Positions 47,235-48,696 of a stretch of 48,696 nucleotides of DNA are shown piece after piece (position 1 is the stretch's first letter; the number at the start of each line of letters is the position of its first letter). Below the pieces are notes generated by a model, which worked only from the letters and a program-made list of their open reading frames with translations, ran no database searches and was not told the origin of the DNA. The DNA lies in contig NZ_NFHZ01000020.1 in the NCBI RefSeq assembly GCF_002161555.1, positions 1 to 48,696 of the forward strand, in the 5' to 3' direction. The position numbers were made by a program, and so were the translations under genes. The DNA comes from Barnesiella sp. An55 (GTDB taxonomy: Bacteria > Bacteroidota > Bacteroidia > Bacteroidales > Barnesiellaceae).

Positions 47235-48547
47235 AGTATAGCGTAAAGTTTCAACTATCAACCCGTGAAGGAATGAACGCAAAAAGCGTTCCAATCCGTT
47301 TGCGCGTATGTTATTCCGGGTATCGTATAGATATCCATTCCGGATATGTTATTGATGCTAATAAGTGGGATAAGGAAAGCCAACGGGTAACGCTTGGCTC
47401 TAAAAACTGCTATAAGCAAACTTCGGGCGAAATAAATAGGGGATTGGCTAATATGGTTTCTAAGGTTGAAGAAGTCCTAACACGCTTTGAACTCGAAAAC
47501 CATCGAACGCCAACGCCAAAAGAATTTAAGCCGCTTTTCTATGCTTCAATCGGTCGGAACATTGCCGAAGAAAAAGAAGAAGCCCGGCAACAACCGCCGT
47601 GCTTCTTTGAGGTCTTTGACCGGTTTACTTCCGAAATGGGCGTTACTAATAATTGGACGAAAGCGACCTACACTAAGTTTGCAAGCATTAGGCATCACTT
47701 AATGAACTTTCGCCCGGAACTTTCCTTAGATGGCTTTTCAAAGTCTGACTTTGCCGCCTTTGTGTCTTATCTGCAAAAGGAAGAAGGGCAACTTAATACT
47801 ACCGTCGCTAAAAATGTCGGTTTCGTTCGTTGGTTCTTACGCTGGGCTTCCGCAAACGGTTATTATTCCGGTGCCGCCCATTTGCAATATCGCCCACGTT
47901 TTAAGGGCTTGGACTGCAAGGAAGTTATATTTTTGACTTGGGACGAATTGCAACACTTCTTGAACTTTAAGTTTCCGCCTAATAAACCGTCGCTTCCTCC
48001 CGTCCGTGACGTGTTTTGTTTCTGCTGCTTTACCGGTTTGCGGTATTCTGACGTTGCCCGGCTCAAAGTTTCCGACATCAAACGTGATGCCGTACCTCCT
48101 TATATTTCTATCGTTACTAAAAAAACAACGGATAGGCTACATATTGAACTAAACAGCTATTCTCTTGCAATACTTGACAAATACAAAGGAATACGCTTGC
48201 CCAACAATAGGGCTTTACCCGTACTAAGCAACGTAAAAATGAATGAACATCTACATGAAGCTGCCGAAATCGCCGGAATAAACGAGCCTGTTAGTGTTGT
48301 GTCGTATAGCGGAAGTGAACGTAAAGAAGTGGTAGTACCTAAATACGCGGTTCTAACCACACATTGCGGAAGACGGACGTTTATAGTAAATGCGCTTCGT
48401 CTTGGCATACCGGCTTCGGTTATAATGGAATGGACGGGACATAGCGATTATAAAGCCATGAAGCCTTATATTAAAATAGTGGATGCGGCAAAAGCCGAAA
48501 ATATGGCACGGTTTGACAACTTCGGGAAAACTGATAAGAACGGGTAA
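47231..48547 (+). CDS. int: Tyrosine site-specific integrase
   Basis: 438 aa. N-terminal arm-binding part, core-binding SAM-like domain (about 125-215: FFEVFDRFTSEMG, FAAFVSYLQKEE), catalytic domain with Arg271 (GLRYSDVARLK), H378xxR381 (HCGRR), His404 (WTGHSDYKA) and nucleophile Tyr413 (KPYIK). It integrates and excises the phage. It is the last gene at the right end, next to the probable attachment region. All five catalytic residues are present. Confidence 0.95.
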   Translation: MKYSVKFQLSTREGMNAKSVPIRLRVCYSGYRIDIHSGYVIDANKWDKESQRVTLGSKNCYKQTSGEINRGLANMVSKVEEVLTRFELENHRTPTPKEFKPLFYASIGRNIAEEKEEARQQPPCFFEVFDRFTSEMGVTNNWTKATYTKFASIRHHLMNFRPELSLDGFSKSDFAAFVSYLQKEEGQLNTTVAKNVGFVRWFLRWASANGYYSGAAHLQYRPRFKGLDCKEVIFLTWDELQHFLNFKFPPNKPSLPPVRDVFCFCCFTGLRYSDVARLKVSDIKRDAVPPYISIVTKKTTDRLHIELNSYSLAILDKYKGIRLPNNRALPVLSNVKMNEHLHEAAEIAGINEPVSVVSYSGSERKEVVVPKYAVLTTHCGRRTFIVNALRLGIPASVIMEWTGHSDYKAMKPYIKIVDAAKAENMARFDNFGKTDKNG

Positions 48548-48555
48548 AATGTACA

Positions 48556-48574
48556 CGCCCAAAAATACGCCCAA
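48556..48574 (+). repeat. CGCCCA-rich motif after integrase
   Basis: CGCCCAAAAATACGCCCAA, two 6-bp CGCCCA units 12 bp apart, just after the integrase stop; similar motif at 43-61. Possible integrase-binding site. Confidence 0.35.
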
Positions 48575-48628
48575 AAACAGATTTAATGTTTGATTATGGT
48601 AGTTTCAAATGGTATCACTTAAAACAAT

Positions 48629-48675
48629 AAGACATAGACAGTTATATACTTGTTGGGTACGTCTGCCTATGTCTT
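48629..48675. other. Inverted repeat near right end
   Basis: AAGACATAGACAG (48629-48641) pairs with CTGCCTATGTCTT (48663-48675), one G-T wobble, 21-bp loop. It may be a terminator or a crossover-flanking structure of the attachment site. Confidence 0.45.
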
Positions 48676-48696
48676 AAAATAAACCTCTTAGAGCCT

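Noticed and set aside
1-48696. CRISPR array or tRNA genes
   Set aside because: No regularly spaced short repeats with unique spacers and no tRNA cloverleaf seen on either strand.

Overview
The window looks like a nearly complete temperate siphovirus (prophage or integrated phage) of a Bacteroidales host, probably Bacteroides or a close relative. Evidence for the host: promoters fit the Bacteroides -33 TTTG / -7 TAnnTTTG pattern, most starts lack a strong Shine-Dalgarno sequence, a secreted protein has an ANAQ-type signal cleavage site, and several small proteins belong to families I associate with Bacteroidales phages and conjugative elements (DUF3853, DUF3873, LuxR-type HTH, DUF6291, DUF4406). 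I could not run searches, so family names rest on motif recognition.

Layout. Nearly everything from 83 to 45928 is on the minus strand, so function runs right to left. 45.9-46.1 kb is a divergent control region. Rightward of it (plus strand) lie a repressor-like HTH protein, two small genes and a tyrosine integrase at the right end. Leftward come early regulators (45.9-44.1 kb), a RecF/SMC-like ATPase, a RecT-like annealing protein, an MBL-fold protein, DUF6291/DnaC-like replication genes, SSB and a VRR-NUC nuclease (44-32 kb). Packaging and head genes follow: PLD-like protein, ParB-methylase, small and large terminase, portal and a MuF head protein carrying a zincin-like tail (31.8-23.6 kb). 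A plus-strand cargo island interrupts the late genes (21.6-23.6 kb). Then come scaffold, capsid, connectors, tail tube, frameshifted chaperone, tape measure and tail tip (21.3-5.9 kb), a diversity-generating retroelement (DGR, 5.5-2.4 kb) and lysis genes (2.0-0.1 kb).

Main discovery. The DGR has a reverse transcriptase with the DGR signature, a template repeat (TR, 3564-3676) and a variable region (VR1, 4171-4283) at the 3' end of a tail-tip protein gene. Every one of the 22 TR/VR1 differences is at a TR adenine (coding strand). A second variable region (VR2, 41669-41744), about 38 kb away in an early gene of unknown function between the RecT-like and ATPase genes, matches the same TR over 76 bp with 14 differences, again only at TR adenines. 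One DGR therefore appears to diversify both a surface protein and a protein with no export signal. A third, older homologue of the VR2 domain lies at 38633-39187.

Other notable structure: seven perfect copies of a 15-bp palindrome (GTATYANNNTRATAC), mostly upstream of transcription units, suggesting a phage-wide regulon; a shared 19-bp element beside three of them; a 16-bp tandem duplication that breaks a small membrane-protein gene; a probable -1 frameshift in the tail chaperone; a u-spanin; a DUF4406-DnaA-like fusion; a duplicated, degenerate copy of the repeat tract inside the DUF6291 gene; and a structured leader RNA ahead of the cargo island.
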